A stretch of DNA of 64,000 bases from Kuenenia sp039794105 (GTDB lineage: Bacteria > Planctomycetota > Brocadiia > Brocadiales > Brocadiaceae), in the NCBI RefSeq assembly GCF_039794105.1, contig NZ_JBDIWA010000009.1:1-64000 (forward strand), in the 5' to 3' direction. The translations under genes were made by a program, and so were the position numbers. Of the stretch, positions 36,595-46,171 are shown piece after piece. Numbering within the stretch: the stretch's first letter is position 1; every line of letters begins with the position of its first letter. Below the pieces are notes generated by a model. It was not told where the DNA came from. It did no database searches and was given only the letters and a program-made list of their open reading frames with translations.

Positions 36595-39500
36595 ATGGCC
36601 AAAAAGAAATCCCCTTCTGAAACAGTCATGGATACATTGCCCCCAGCGCCAGCCTCTCCGGGGGAAACGCCTACAGAACACAATAACGGCGCTTTTTACA
36701 TTGCCGGCATCGGCGCCTCGGCAGGGGGTATCGTTGCATTGAAACAGTTTTTTTCCCATATGCCTCCGGGAAAAGGCATTGCGTTTATCGTACTGCAGCA
36801 CTTTGACCCCGGCAGCAAAAGTATTCTCACAAGTATCCTGCAAAAAACCACACCTATGAAGGTGGTAGATATGGAAAGGGAAAACCGCATACAGCCCAAT
36901 CATGTCTATGTAATGCCGGCATACAAACACCTTACGCTATCAGGTAAAATAGCATTTCTGAAGGATTGCAAAGAGACGCCTTTGCACAGGAAACCGATTG
37001 ATGATTTTTTCACTGCGTTAGCGCAAAACCAGGAAAGCTGCGCTGCCGGCATAATATTTTCCGGGGCAGGCAATGACGGCGCCGCCGGCATAAAGGCGAT
37101 CAAGGAATCGGGGGGCATTACTATGGCACAGGACGTAAACAGCGCAGAATTTGACGGCATGCCGGAAAGCACTATTGCCACAGGATGTGTTGATTTTATA
37201 CTGCCTCCGCATGAGATGCCCGCCAAACTTCTGCAATGTATAAAAAGCCGCCGCATTGAAAACTCAGAAAAGACAGAGGCCATACCCCCGAAATATTACC
37301 GCAGTATAAAGGACATCATAAAAATAATCCTGATGAAAACCGGGCACAATTTTTCTCACTACAAAAAAAGCACCTTCGCCAGAAGGATTGAAAAACGGAT
37401 GTCTCAAAACTGTATAAACAGCATCACACAATACGTATCCTTTCTTCAGCAAAGCCCTTCTGAAGCAAATGCGCTTTTCCGTGAATTATTGATAACCGTC
37501 ACCCATTTTTTCCGGGAGATGGAAAATGATGCTGTCATTAAAGAAAAGGTTTTTCCGGAGATATTTAAAAACAAATCTGCGGGAGATGTGGTGCGGATAT
37601 GGGTACCCGGCTGCGCAACCGGAGAGGAGCCGTATTCCATAGCAATGCTTTTGACAGAATGTATGGAAGAGGCGCATCTGCATTTCAAGATACAGATTTT
37701 TGCCAACGACCTAAACGAAGACGCCATCCATTTTGCACGTGCGGCGTTGTACCCGCAAGACAGAGTCGACCATGTATCTCCCGAACGGATTAAGCGCTTT
37801 TTCCACAAAAAGAACCATTCATTTATCATCAACAGCCAGATAAGAGAGATGGTAATCTTTTCATGCCATAACATTATTAAGGACCCGCCCTTTTCCCGAA
37901 TGGATATGATTAGCTGTAAAAATCTCCTCATTTATTTCGACACAACACTGCAAGACAGATTGCTGCCGCTTTTTTATCACGTTTTACGTCCGAATGGGTA
38001 TCTCTTTCTTGGCAAATCAGAGTCAATAAGAGGGTTTAGCCGTCTCTTTGCCGCAATTGACGAAAAGAACAGGATTTTTAAAAAAATACATTCCTCTGTC
38101 AGCTTGTCAACAGCAACAGCCTTATCACAGGAAAAAGGCGAACTGTTCTGTCATAAAGAACAACAGCATGCCAACGCTGTTGAACCGGTCAGTATAAAAG
38201 AGCATCTGGCAAAGGTGTTGTTCGATGAGTTTTCACCACCGTGCGTAATTATAAATGAAGACTACACCATTCTCCATATTCACGGCAGAATAGATGGCTT
38301 TCTGAAACTCCCGGCTGGAGAGCCGAGTTTTAACATTATAAAAATGGCGCGCGAGGCATTTCGGCCTGAATTGAGATTTGCCATAAAACAGGCTGTAAAA
38401 CAAAAAAAGACTATTTACAGCAAGCCAATCAGGATGAATACCGATGACGCCCCCCGCACAATAAACATCAGCGTCCGGCCATTTCCGGAGGCGCATGCGC
38501 ATAGCCAGTTGTATATAGTCGTTTTTCATGGCCAAAGGTCTCCCGGACACGGCGGAGATTTCCCACCCCTCTTTTCTCACACAAAAGAGACCCCGCCACA
38601 TACCGCAGCGCTTGAAAAAGAACTGGAGGAGACGAAAAAGTCGCTCTGCGATATTCTTGAAAATCTGGAAGATGCAAACGGGAAAATGAAACAGGCGCAT
38701 GAAACCGTGAGGGAAAAGGACGAAGAGTTACGGAGCACTAAAGAAGAATTGGAAACAACAAAGGAAGAACTCCAGTCGATGAACGAGGAACTGAACATCA
38801 TAAACGCCGAGCTTCAGTACAAAATCGATGACCTGTCAAAGGCAAACAGCGATATCAACACCCTCCTGAGCAGCACGGAGATAGGCACCGTTTTCCTTGA
38901 TAAAAATCTATGTATAAAGCGATTTACCCCGGCGGCGGGAAAGATGATGAATCTCCTGGAGTCTGACGTAAAACGTCCTATCAGCCATTTAAATACGTTC
39001 CTTATCCGGGAAAGACTTACCGAAAATCTGGAAAAGGTCTTTAAAACATTAATCCCTTACGAAAAGGAGATAAAGGAGCCGGACAGCACGTGGTATCTCG
39101 TCCGTTTTTTGCCGTATCAAACGGAAAACAATATGATCGATGGCATCGTCATTACCATTGTAAACATCACAAAACTGAAACGCGCGCAGGAAGAAATCTT
39201 TCTTTTGGAAAAACTGATACTTTCCATAAATGAATCTGATAGCTTTCACGCAGCAATGAAATCGGCGCTGCACACTGTTTGCGAGTTTACAAACTGGACG
39301 CTTGGAGAGGTGTGGATTCCGGATGAAAGCGGCTCCTATCTCATGCGAAGCGCATCCTGGTTTCCCCGGGAACCGGGATTGCAAAATTTTGACGCATTGA
39401 GCAAAAAACAAACCTTTGAAAGAGGCGTAGGGCTGCCAGGCCGCACATGGTCTACAAAACAGGTAGAATGGGTGCGGGACGTAACCCTTGACAAAAACTT

Positions 39501-40074
39501 CGCACGCACGGAACTGGCAAGATCCCATGGGTTAAAAGCGGGCCTGGCGATTCCCGTTCTTGCCAAAGACGTGGTGGTTGCCGTGATTGTATTTTTTATG
39601 TTCGAGGCGTGCGGACAGGACGAACAGTTCGTCAAGCTCGTATCGTCCGTAGCTTCACAGCTTGGGGTGACATTCCGGCGCAAACAGGCGGAGGAGGAGT
39701 TGAAGATGAGCAATAATCTTCTGCGGGCAGTTATCGAAGTCATCAATGACGCCGTTTTTGTAAAAGACCTTGAAGGCCGTATTATTCTGGCAAATTCCGC
39801 CGTATATACACTTATGGAAAAACCGCTAAACGAAATACTCGGCAGGAAAAATGACGAAATTTTTTCCGCGGACATAGCGAAAAAAATCAATACTGAAGAC
39901 GACATGGTTTTGCATTCCGGCAAGATGCAAAGATTCGAACGGGAAATTCCCGTTAACGGCGGGAAAACAAAATTAGTGCTATCAACAAAAAGCCCCTACC
40001 GCGACAGCAGCGGAAATAGTATTGGACTTGTAGATATATCAAAAGATATTACCGACCTCAAAAAAAGCTGCTAA
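36595..40074 (+). CDS. CheB-CheR-PAS-GAF-PAS chemotaxis/signalling fusion protein
   Basis: A 1159-aa cytosolic protein. Residues 35-220 are a CheB methylesterase (Ser in GIGASAGGIVAL, His in VLQHFDP, Asp in GAGNDGAAG). Residues 235-490 are CheR methyltransferase with the SAM site WVPGCATGEEPYSIAML. A low-similarity region and a coiled coil (residues about 670-745, TKEELETTKEELQSMNEEL) lead to PAS (750-860), GAF (880-1020) and PAS (1030-1155). Such proteins usually end in a histidine kinase. Here the frame stops at TAA right after the second PAS, next to seven A bases (40060-40066); one extra A would continue as KKLLNEMDKKK into heptamer repeats. The end is therefore probably frameshifted or truncated. 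Confidence 0.9.
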   Translation: MAKKKSPSETVMDTLPPAPASPGETPTEHNNGAFYIAGIGASAGGIVALKQFFSHMPPGKGIAFIVLQHFDPGSKSILTSILQKTTPMKVVDMERENRIQPNHVYVMPAYKHLTLSGKIAFLKDCKETPLHRKPIDDFFTALAQNQESCAAGIIFSGAGNDGAAGIKAIKESGGITMAQDVNSAEFDGMPESTIATGCVDFILPPHEMPAKLLQCIKSRRIENSEKTEAIPPKYYRSIKDIIKIILMKTGHNFSHYKKSTFARRIEKRMSQNCINSITQYVSFLQQSPSEANALFRELLITVTHFFREMENDAVIKEKVFPEIFKNKSAGDVVRIWVPGCATGEEPYSIAMLLTECMEEAHLHFKIQIFANDLNEDAIHFARAALYPQDRVDHVSPERIKRFFHKKNHSFIINSQIREMVIFSCHNIIKDPPFSRMDMISCKNLLIYFDTTLQDRLLPLFYHVLRPNGYLFLGKSESIRGFSRLFAAIDEKNRIFKKIHSSVSLSTATALSQEKGELFCHKEQQHANAVEPVSIKEHLAKVLFDEFSPPCVIINEDYTILHIHGRIDGFLKLPAGEPSFNIIKMAREAFRPELRFAIKQAVKQKKTIYSKPIRMNTDDAPRTINISVRPFPEAHAHSQLYIVVFHGQRSPGHGGDFPPLFSHTKETPPHTAALEKELEETKKSLCDILENLEDANGKMKQAHETVREKDEELRSTKEELETTKEELQSMNEELNIINAELQYKIDDLSKANSDINTLLSSTEIGTVFLDKNLCIKRFTPAAGKMMNLLESDVKRPISHLNTFLIRERLTENLEKVFKTLIPYEKEIKEPDSTWYLVRFLPYQTENNMIDGIVITIVNITKLKRAQEEIFLLEKLILSINESDSFHAAMKSALHTVCEFTNWTLGEVWIPDESGSYLMRSASWFPREPGLQNFDALSKKQTFERGVGLPGRTWSTKQVEWVRDVTLDKNFARTELARSHGLKAGLAIPVLAKDVVVAVIVFFMFEACGQDEQFVKLVSSVASQLGVTFRRKQAEEELKMSNNLLRAVIEVINDAVFVKDLEGRIILANSAVYTLMEKPLNEILGRKNDEIFSADIAKKINTEDDMVLHSGKMQRFEREIPVNGGKTKLVLSTKSPYRDSSGNSIGLVDISKDITDLKKSC

Positions 40075-40119
40075 ATGAAATGGATAAAAAAAAGCGTTCT
40101 TTTGCTATTGGCAGGAAAA

Positions 40120-40217
40120 CAGTCTCCAGTCTCCAGTCTCCAATCCCCAATCTCCAATCGGCAATCTGCAATCTGCAATCTGCAATTTGCCGACTGCCGA
40201 CTGTAGATTGCCGGCTG
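40120..40217. repeat. Heptamer tandem array (CAGTCTC/CAATCTG/CCGACTG)
   Basis: About 14 consecutive 7-bp units: CAGTCTC three times, CAATCCC, CAATCTC, CAATCGG, CAATCTG three times, CAATTTG, CCGACTG twice, TAGATTG, CCGGCTG. It lies just beyond the broken end of the CheB-CheR fusion. Similar arrays occur at 51501, 56396 and 59383. The rest of 40218-40589 has no gene. Confidence 0.92.
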
Positions 40218-40589
40218 CACCCTGTTGCTTTTTCATCTCCAATAGGCTGAAAAACATCACCCTCCAAGGGAATCACCTTGCCGGGATACATGTGTCTTTT
40301 TTAAGTGTGAGATGTAAAAATTACATCTTAGAAAATTATTTGTGCAGTACTCAAGAAACGGTGGGATTTTCATACTGTTGACCTCTATACAATAACAATC
40401 ACTGCTCGGCGGTGTTTTTATAAACGGACACATCTCTCTCGCTGCCATTTCTTTTTTCCTCCTTCTACTATAGTATTATCCTGTAATAACTTCTTTTTTG
40501 TAACCTTTTCTTCGTGTTCTTTGTGTTCTATGTTCTTTGTGCCCTTTGTGGTTAAACTCTTTTTGGTTGCGGCATTGCTGCGCTATGCA

Positions 40590-40973
40590 TTACAAATTCA
40601 GCCTCTTTACAATCCGGTAAACGGTTGAATCGGAAAGAAAAACCCCTTCAGCCTCAAGGGATGCCACCAGTTTCCTGATACTCCACTCCGGATATTCATT
40701 CTTCAGCTTTTCTACCTTCCGCACAGTAGCTGCGGGAAGTGTTGACCTTCGCAGTGTTTTTGGCCTGCGATTTTTCTTGTCATCCGCGAGCGAAGCAGGA
40801 TTTTCCGGATCGTAACGTTTCTTCCATCGGTAAAAAGTATCAGGGGAAATCCCAAAATGGCGGCAGGTAAACCGTGCATTCCGCCCATTATTTTCATAAA
40901 ACTCAAACCATCTCAGTTTCCTACGGATATCTTCATCCATGCCTTTTCCTTTTGCAAAATGCAGTAGGGGCAA
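40590..40973 (-). pseudogene. Truncated transposase, N-terminal helix-turn-helix part
   Basis: A 127-aa product with two DNA-binding helix-turn-helix units: NARFTCRHFGISPDTFYRWKKRYD near residue 35 and WSIRKLVASLEAEGVFLSDSTVYRIVKR near residue 105. This is the arrangement at the N terminus of IS481/IS3-type transposases and related integrases. The catalytic DDE (rve) domain that should follow is missing: the frame stops directly after the second helix-turn-helix. No inverted repeats were found around it. The real start may be the Met 11 codons inside. A stand-alone regulator is less likely. Confidence 0.7.
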
Positions 40974-41492
40974 AACATTTCCTGCACCTTAATATAACAC
41001 AGACATGTCCGACCTCTAAATGATATTATTATGCATTATTAACAGCAAGCACATACCGTGCCATTAAATTGCAATGACAAAAAGATTTTAACCGCAAAGG
41101 GAACAAAGAACATTAAAAAAACTTACAAAAAAGAGGTTTTTACAGGGTAATACTTATAGAGCGCTATTCGCCAAATTGTAAAGACGCATTGCATGCGTCT
41201 CTACTCTGGTTCAGGCTTCGTCGTGAGCTCAGCCGAACGGTTGCAGACCCGCCCTGGAACATGAGTTTCTCTCCCGGGATGCCTGTAATATCCGCTTATC
41301 ACAAAAATACCGGCAGGTTCGCTTTTCCCTCTATCATCAGCGGCATTAAGTGATAGGGTAAAATGCATTGATTATTAATAAAAATAGTGTTTATTTTATG
41401 ATTAAAATACTATGATGAAAAAGATATGAAGGCCGCTGTTACCCAAAAACAGTCATATAAAACGACCCTGCTTGTCAGTAGAAGGATTTTTA
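40974..41492. other. Intergenic region with repeat fragments
   Basis: About 520 bases without a gene. It contains GACGCATTGCATGCGTCTCT (a hairpin near 41182), a segment around 41211-41270 related to the inverted repeat at 35844, and AT-rich DNA before the pyc ribosome site (AGAAGGA, 41480-41486). Confidence 0.5.
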
Positions 41493-44400
41493 ATGGAAAT
41501 AAGAAGATTTAAAAAACTACTCGTTGCCAACCGTAGTGAAATAGCAATACGTGTTTTTCGTGCCGCGCACGAATTGGGCATAAGGACTGTAGCAATATAT
41601 TCCCACGAAGACCGTTTCGCACTTCATCGGTTTAAAGCAGACGAAGCATATCAGACAGGCAAAGGCAAAGATCCCGTTAAAGCGTATTTAGATATTGAAG
41701 GAATCATTCAACTTGCCAAAGATAAGGGAATAGACGCCATACACCCGGGTTACGGGTTTCTTTCCGAGAATGCAGACTTTGCCCGTGCATGCGAAAAAGC
41801 TGGCATTGCCTTTATAGGCCCACGTTCAGAAATACTTGATCTGCTTGGCAACAAGATATCCGCCAGGCAGATCGCCGACAAGGCTCAGGTCCCCATACTT
41901 TCCGGAAATAAATACCCTATCAGAAACCCGGATGAAGCCAAGGCCTTTTGCAATGAAGTGGGATACCCGGTTATCATTAAGGCTGCCCATGGCGGCGGCG
42001 GACGGGGAATGCGTATCGTTCGCGGCGAATCTGAATTGGTGAGCCGCCTTAGCGAAGCGCAGCGCGAATCAATGACGGCCTTTGGCTCCGATGAATGCTT
42101 CATTGAAAAATACATCGAAAAGGCGCGTCATATTGAGGTGCAAATACTGGGAGACAAATATAAACATATTGTACACCTCTATGAACGCGACTGTACCCTT
42201 CAAAGACGCCATCAGAAAGTTGTAGAGATAGCCCCGGCACAGCATCTTGATGCGTCCGTCAGGCAAGACATCTGTGACGCGGCAGTAAAAATATGCAAAT
42301 CGGTAGATTATGATAATGCCGGCACGGTGGAATTCCTTCTCGATACGGAAAAAAACACATTTTATTTTATTGAAATCAACCCAAGAATACAGGTTGAACA
42401 TACCGTTACGGAAACAATAACCGATATCGACATTGTCAAAAGACAGATATTGATCAGCAAAGGGTTTCCCCTTGATTCACCTGAAATCCGGATACCAAAC
42501 CAGGAATCAATCCAAACCAGGGGGGTCGCCATTCAATGCCGGATCACCACAGAAGATCCTTCCAATACGTTTATTCCCGACTACGGACGTATTCAGCATT
42601 ACCGTTCTGCCGGCGGTATGGGCATTCGCCTTGACGCAGGCACCGCCTTTTCCGGAGCCATTGTCACCCCCTATTACGATTCTCTGCTTGTTAAGGTTAC
42701 AGCGTCCGGAATTTGTTTTGAGGATGCAGTGAACCGCATGGACAGGGCTTTGGATGAATTCCGGATTCGCGGCGTAAAAACCAATATTCCGTTTCTCATT
42801 AATCTTATAAATCACAAGGATTTCCTGAAAGGAAAGAGCACTACACGTTTTATTGACGAGAATAAAGACCTTGTCCGTTTTTCCCGGCGCAGGGACCGTG
42901 CTACGCTTATCATGCGTTTTTTAGGAGACGTCCTTGTCAACGGCCATCCACTTATCAAAGAACTTCCGAAATCCGTATGCCGCCGTAAAGCGCCGGTACC
43001 CACAGTTGACCATAAAGAATCAAGGCCGAAAGGCGCCCGTGATATGCTGCTTGAAATGGGACCGGCAAAATTTGTTCAACATATTCGCGATGAAAAACGA
43101 CTGTTATTGGCGGATACCACATTTCGTGATGCGCATCAGTCACTGCTTGCAACCCGCATGAGAACCATCGATATGCTGAAAATTGCTGAGGTGTATTCCA
43201 GGAACCATGCCGATTTCTTTTCAATTGAAGTGTGGGGCGGAGCAACCTTTGATACTGCCATGAGGTTTCTTACAGAGTGCCCCTGGGATCGTTTGCGCTC
43301 CATGCGCAAACTTGCGCCCAACATACTCTTTCAAATGCTGCTCAGGGCATCCAATGGCGTGGGATATACAAATTATCCCGATAATGTTGTCAAGGCATTT
43401 ATCAGACAGTCGGCTGAAAGCGGAATAGACGTGTTTCGTGTTTTCGACTCGCTCAACTGGGTTGCAAATATGAGGGTAGCGATGGATGCTGTTCTGGAAA
43501 CCGGCGCCTTATGCGAGGCGGCGATATGTTATACCGGTGATATACTTGACCCGAAACGCACGAAATATACCCTTGACTATTATGTGAAAATGGCAAAAGA
43601 ACTGGAAGCACTGGGAGCGCATATGCTGTCAATAAAAGATATGGCAGGACTACTGAAGCCCTACGCTGCTTATGAGCTTGTTTACGCTTTGAAGTCGGCA
43701 GTAAACATTCCGGTACATTTGCATACGCACGACACTTCCGGCGGACAGATTGCCACCCTTATAAAAGCAGCAGAGGCTGGAGTAGATATTGTGGATGCGG
43801 CTATGGGACCCCTTTCCGGATTAACGTCTCAACCCAATCTGAATACACTGGTAGAGATGCTGCGGTTTCACGAACGCAGCACCGGTATGGACTTTAAAGC
43901 ACTCGGACTGCTCTCGGATTACTGGGAAGTGGTCAGGGAATACTATGCGCCATTTGAATCCATCCAAAAGGCATGTACCGCAGAGGTGTTCCACCATGAA
44001 ATTCCGGGGGGGCAGTTTACCAATCTTTTCCAACAGGCGCACTCAATGGGATTGGCGCACCGGTGGCGCGAAATTACGGATGTTTACGCAGAGGTGAATC
44101 AGATTTTTGGCGATATTGTAAAAGTAACCCCATCTTCAAAAGTGGTCGGGGATATGACACTTTTTCTGGTCACAAATAATATGAAGGCAAAGGATATTCT
44201 CGGCAGTGACAAGGATATTTCATTTCCTACCTCTGTTGTAGAATTTTTTGAGGGACGTCTTGGCCAGCCTACGGGAGGTTTTCCGAAAGAAGTACAGTAC
44301 AAAATTTTGCGCGGAGCGCCTGCTTATACGGAAAGGCCAGGCGCTAATCTTCCACCTGTGTACCTTGAAGAGATGAAGGAAAAAGTAGAGTCCCGTATCT

Positions 44401-44942
44401 TCAGGACTATCTCCAATGAAGAGCTTATGTCTTATTTAATGTATCCGGAAGTCTTCTTTCAATATGCAGAACACAGAAAGAAATATGATGATGTATCTGT
44501 CATTCCTACGGATGTGTTCTTTTATGGCATGCCCATGCATGAAGAAATCTCAATTGACATTGAAGAAGGGAAAACCCTGATTTTCAAACTGGTAGCAATA
44601 AGTACGGTAAATGAAGAGGGAAATTGCACGGTATTCTTCGAACTGAACGGTCAGCCGCGTGAAGTTGTTATTGCAAATCGTAAAATTGCCGCTTCAATCA
44701 TCAGACATCCTCAAATAGAGGAGGGGAATAGTAAACATGTCGGCGCGCCTATGCCAGGCATGGTTGTTAAAGTAAAAGTAGCAGCAGGTGATAAAGTTAC
44801 CAAAAATGATCCGCTCCTGATTATGGAGGCGATGAAGATGGAAGCAACCATTTATGCAGAGCACGATGGGGAGATTAGCAAGGTACTGGTGAAACCGCGG
44901 GATAATGTAGAAGCCAGGGATCTGCTTATTGTTTACAAGTGA
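41493..44942 (+). CDS. pyc: Pyruvate carboxylase
   Basis: Carboxylates pyruvate to oxaloacetate with biotin and ATP. Residues 1-450 are the biotin carboxylase (KLLVANRSEIAIRVFRAAHELGI, then AHGGGGRGMR ATP grasp and FIEINPRIQVEHTVTE). Residues about 520-810 are the carboxyltransferase barrel (LLADTTFRDAHQSLLATRMR, CYTGDILDP, HLHTHDTSG). The allosteric linker and the biotinyl domain follow, with the biotin lysine in IMEAMKMEATI near residue 1117. The start is the ATG at 41493 rather than an upstream TTG, since AGAAGGA sits ahead of it. At about 1149 aa it is the complete single-chain type. It is a monocistronic gene that feeds the TCA cycle or gluconeogenesis. Confidence 0.98.
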   Translation: MEIRRFKKLLVANRSEIAIRVFRAAHELGIRTVAIYSHEDRFALHRFKADEAYQTGKGKDPVKAYLDIEGIIQLAKDKGIDAIHPGYGFLSENADFARACEKAGIAFIGPRSEILDLLGNKISARQIADKAQVPILSGNKYPIRNPDEAKAFCNEVGYPVIIKAAHGGGGRGMRIVRGESELVSRLSEAQRESMTAFGSDECFIEKYIEKARHIEVQILGDKYKHIVHLYERDCTLQRRHQKVVEIAPAQHLDASVRQDICDAAVKICKSVDYDNAGTVEFLLDTEKNTFYFIEINPRIQVEHTVTETITDIDIVKRQILISKGFPLDSPEIRIPNQESIQTRGVAIQCRITTEDPSNTFIPDYGRIQHYRSAGGMGIRLDAGTAFSGAIVTPYYDSLLVKVTASGICFEDAVNRMDRALDEFRIRGVKTNIPFLINLINHKDFLKGKSTTRFIDENKDLVRFSRRRDRATLIMRFLGDVLVNGHPLIKELPKSVCRRKAPVPTVDHKESRPKGARDMLLEMGPAKFVQHIRDEKRLLLADTTFRDAHQSLLATRMRTIDMLKIAEVYSRNHADFFSIEVWGGATFDTAMRFLTECPWDRLRSMRKLAPNILFQMLLRASNGVGYTNYPDNVVKAFIRQSAESGIDVFRVFDSLNWVANMRVAMDAVLETGALCEAAICYTGDILDPKRTKYTLDYYVKMAKELEALGAHMLSIKDMAGLLKPYAAYELVYALKSAVNIPVHLHTHDTSGGQIATLIKAAEAGVDIVDAAMGPLSGLTSQPNLNTLVEMLRFHERSTGMDFKALGLLSDYWEVVREYYAPFESIQKACTAEVFHHEIPGGQFTNLFQQAHSMGLAHRWREITDVYAEVNQIFGDIVKVTPSSKVVGDMTLFLVTNNMKAKDILGSDKDISFPTSVVEFFEGRLGQPTGGFPKEVQYKILRGAPAYTERPGANLPPVYLEEMKEKVESRIFRTISNEELMSYLMYPEVFFQYAEHRKKYDDVSVIPTDVFFYGMPMHEEISIDIEEGKTLIFKLVAISTVNEEGNCTVFFELNGQPREVVIANRKIAASIIRHPQIEEGNSKHVGAPMPGMVVKVKVAAGDKVTKNDPLLIMEAMKMEATIYAEHDGEISKVLVKPRDNVEARDLLIVYK

Positions 44943-45162
44943 TGAGACAGGAGGCAATACATAAGGAAGCAGCCCATTTAGTACCTTATTAGTCATTGGT
45001 CAATTATAAGCTTGTATGGAAATATTACAGGAAATCAAACTGTTATCTAATATTGAAAAACTGAAAAGTCGTGCTGCAAGCACTTAGCAGTAATGTATAC
45101 AAATAAAAATATATCTCATAATTGCCGTAAATTAATATGATATTTGAGAAGTCTAATATAAA

Positions 45163-45168
45163 GTTAGC
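45163..45168 (+). other. Candidate cassette boundary (GTTAGC core, possible attI or attC remnant)
   Basis: GTTAGC occurs 16 bases before the first cassette gene, at the position where the insertion core of an upstream recombination site would be expected. The same GTTAGC core ends the attC-like sites at 46126 and 46975. No matching GCTAAC half with a palindrome was found upstream, so this may be an attI-like site or chance. Confidence 0.35.
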
Positions 45169-45183
45169 GGTTAGAAAACAACA

Positions 45184-46059
45184 ATGACGCGTAAATCAAA
45201 TGCCGAGTTTGTAAAGTGGTTTGGACCACTTCTTGACGCGCTCCGTGACCTTGGAGATTCCGGTAGGCCGCGAGAAGTTTCGGACCGTATAGCCAAGAAT
45301 CTTAACCTCACAGACGAGGTGCTGGACGAAACATTGAAGTCCGGTGGCAGCAGGTTTCACAATCAGGTTGCCTGGGCGAGGCAGTATCTGGTCTGGGAGG
45401 GAATGCTCGAATCGTCCAAGCACGGCACATGGACGCTCACGGAAAAGGGTCGTACAGCACACATTTCTGATGCTCAGGCAGCCGAAATATTCAAGAAATG
45501 GGTCGCGATCCACGCCGAGAACAGGAAACAAAAAGCGGCGGAGCAGGGTGAAACAACGGAAGAGGAAGCACCCGCCCCGGACACACCGTAAGCAGATCAG
45601 AAAATGAGCCTGATTGCTATTCTGCGCTCATTGAGCCCGCTCGGCTTCGAGAAGGTGTCTCGGGAACTCCTGCGTGAATCAGGATTTGAAAATGTCGAGA
45701 TCACGGGAGGTTCAGCCGATGGCGGCATAGATGGCTTCGGCACACTGGAGATCAATCCGTTCGTAAGTTTCAAAGTATTGTTTCAATGCAAGCGATACGC
45801 GGATGGCAACTTGGTTGGTCGTTCACAAGTGGGCGACTTTAGAAATGCCATGATCGGAAGAGCCGAGAAAGGAATCATCATCACAACATCTTCATTTACC
45901 AACGCGGCAGTAGTTGAAGCCAATCGAGAGGGTGCGCCAAAAGTTGAACTTGTTGATGGTGCAAAATTGGTCGAAATGTTTCAGCGCGTTGAGCTTGGAG
46001 TTAAAAAGCGGACAGTTTATGACATCGATCTAAGCTATTTTGAGAGGTTTAGAGATTGA
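45184..46059 (+). pseudogene. mrr: Mrr-type restriction endonuclease, split by an in-frame stop
   Basis: Two frames in the same register make one Mrr protein. The first (45184-45591, 135 aa) is the winged-helix DNA-binding N-terminal domain (PLLDALRDLGDSGRPREVSDRIA). The second (45604-46059, 151 aa) is the restriction catalytic domain: GFEKVSRELLRESGFENVEITGGSADGGIDGFG, with FQCKRYADG holding the QxK active-site residues. A TAA at 45589-45591 separates them; reading through gives DTP-stop-ADQKMSL without a frameshift. The ATG at 45604 has no clear ribosome site. Either a single nonsense mutation inactivated it or the catalytic half is made separately. Mrr-type enzymes attack methylated DNA. 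Its composition is visibly more GC-rich than the next cassette. The stop lies one base before attC site 1. Confidence 0.85.
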
Positions 46060-46060
46060 C

Positions 46061-46132
46061 TGCTAACAATGCGTTGCAGGTGATGTCTGTCCCGCTGCTC
46101 GTGCCAGCCGCAACCGAACGCAGACGTTAGCT
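46061..46132 (+). other. attC-like recombination site 1 (integron cassette)
   Basis: Begins with TGCTAACAATGCGTTGCAG and ends CAGACGTTAGCT, 72 bp. The ends GCTAAC and GTTAGC are complementary, as are TGCGTT and AACGCA inside. TAACAATGCGTTG is typical of cassette attC 5' halves. It starts two bases after the mrr stop, as expected for a gene cassette. Confidence 0.65.
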
Positions 46133-46171
46133 GTTTAAGAATATAGTTGATAATAATAGTATAATTTAACC

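Noticed and set aside
40120..40217. Possible CRISPR array
   Set aside because: Units are 7 bp and contiguous; there are no spacers and no cas genes.
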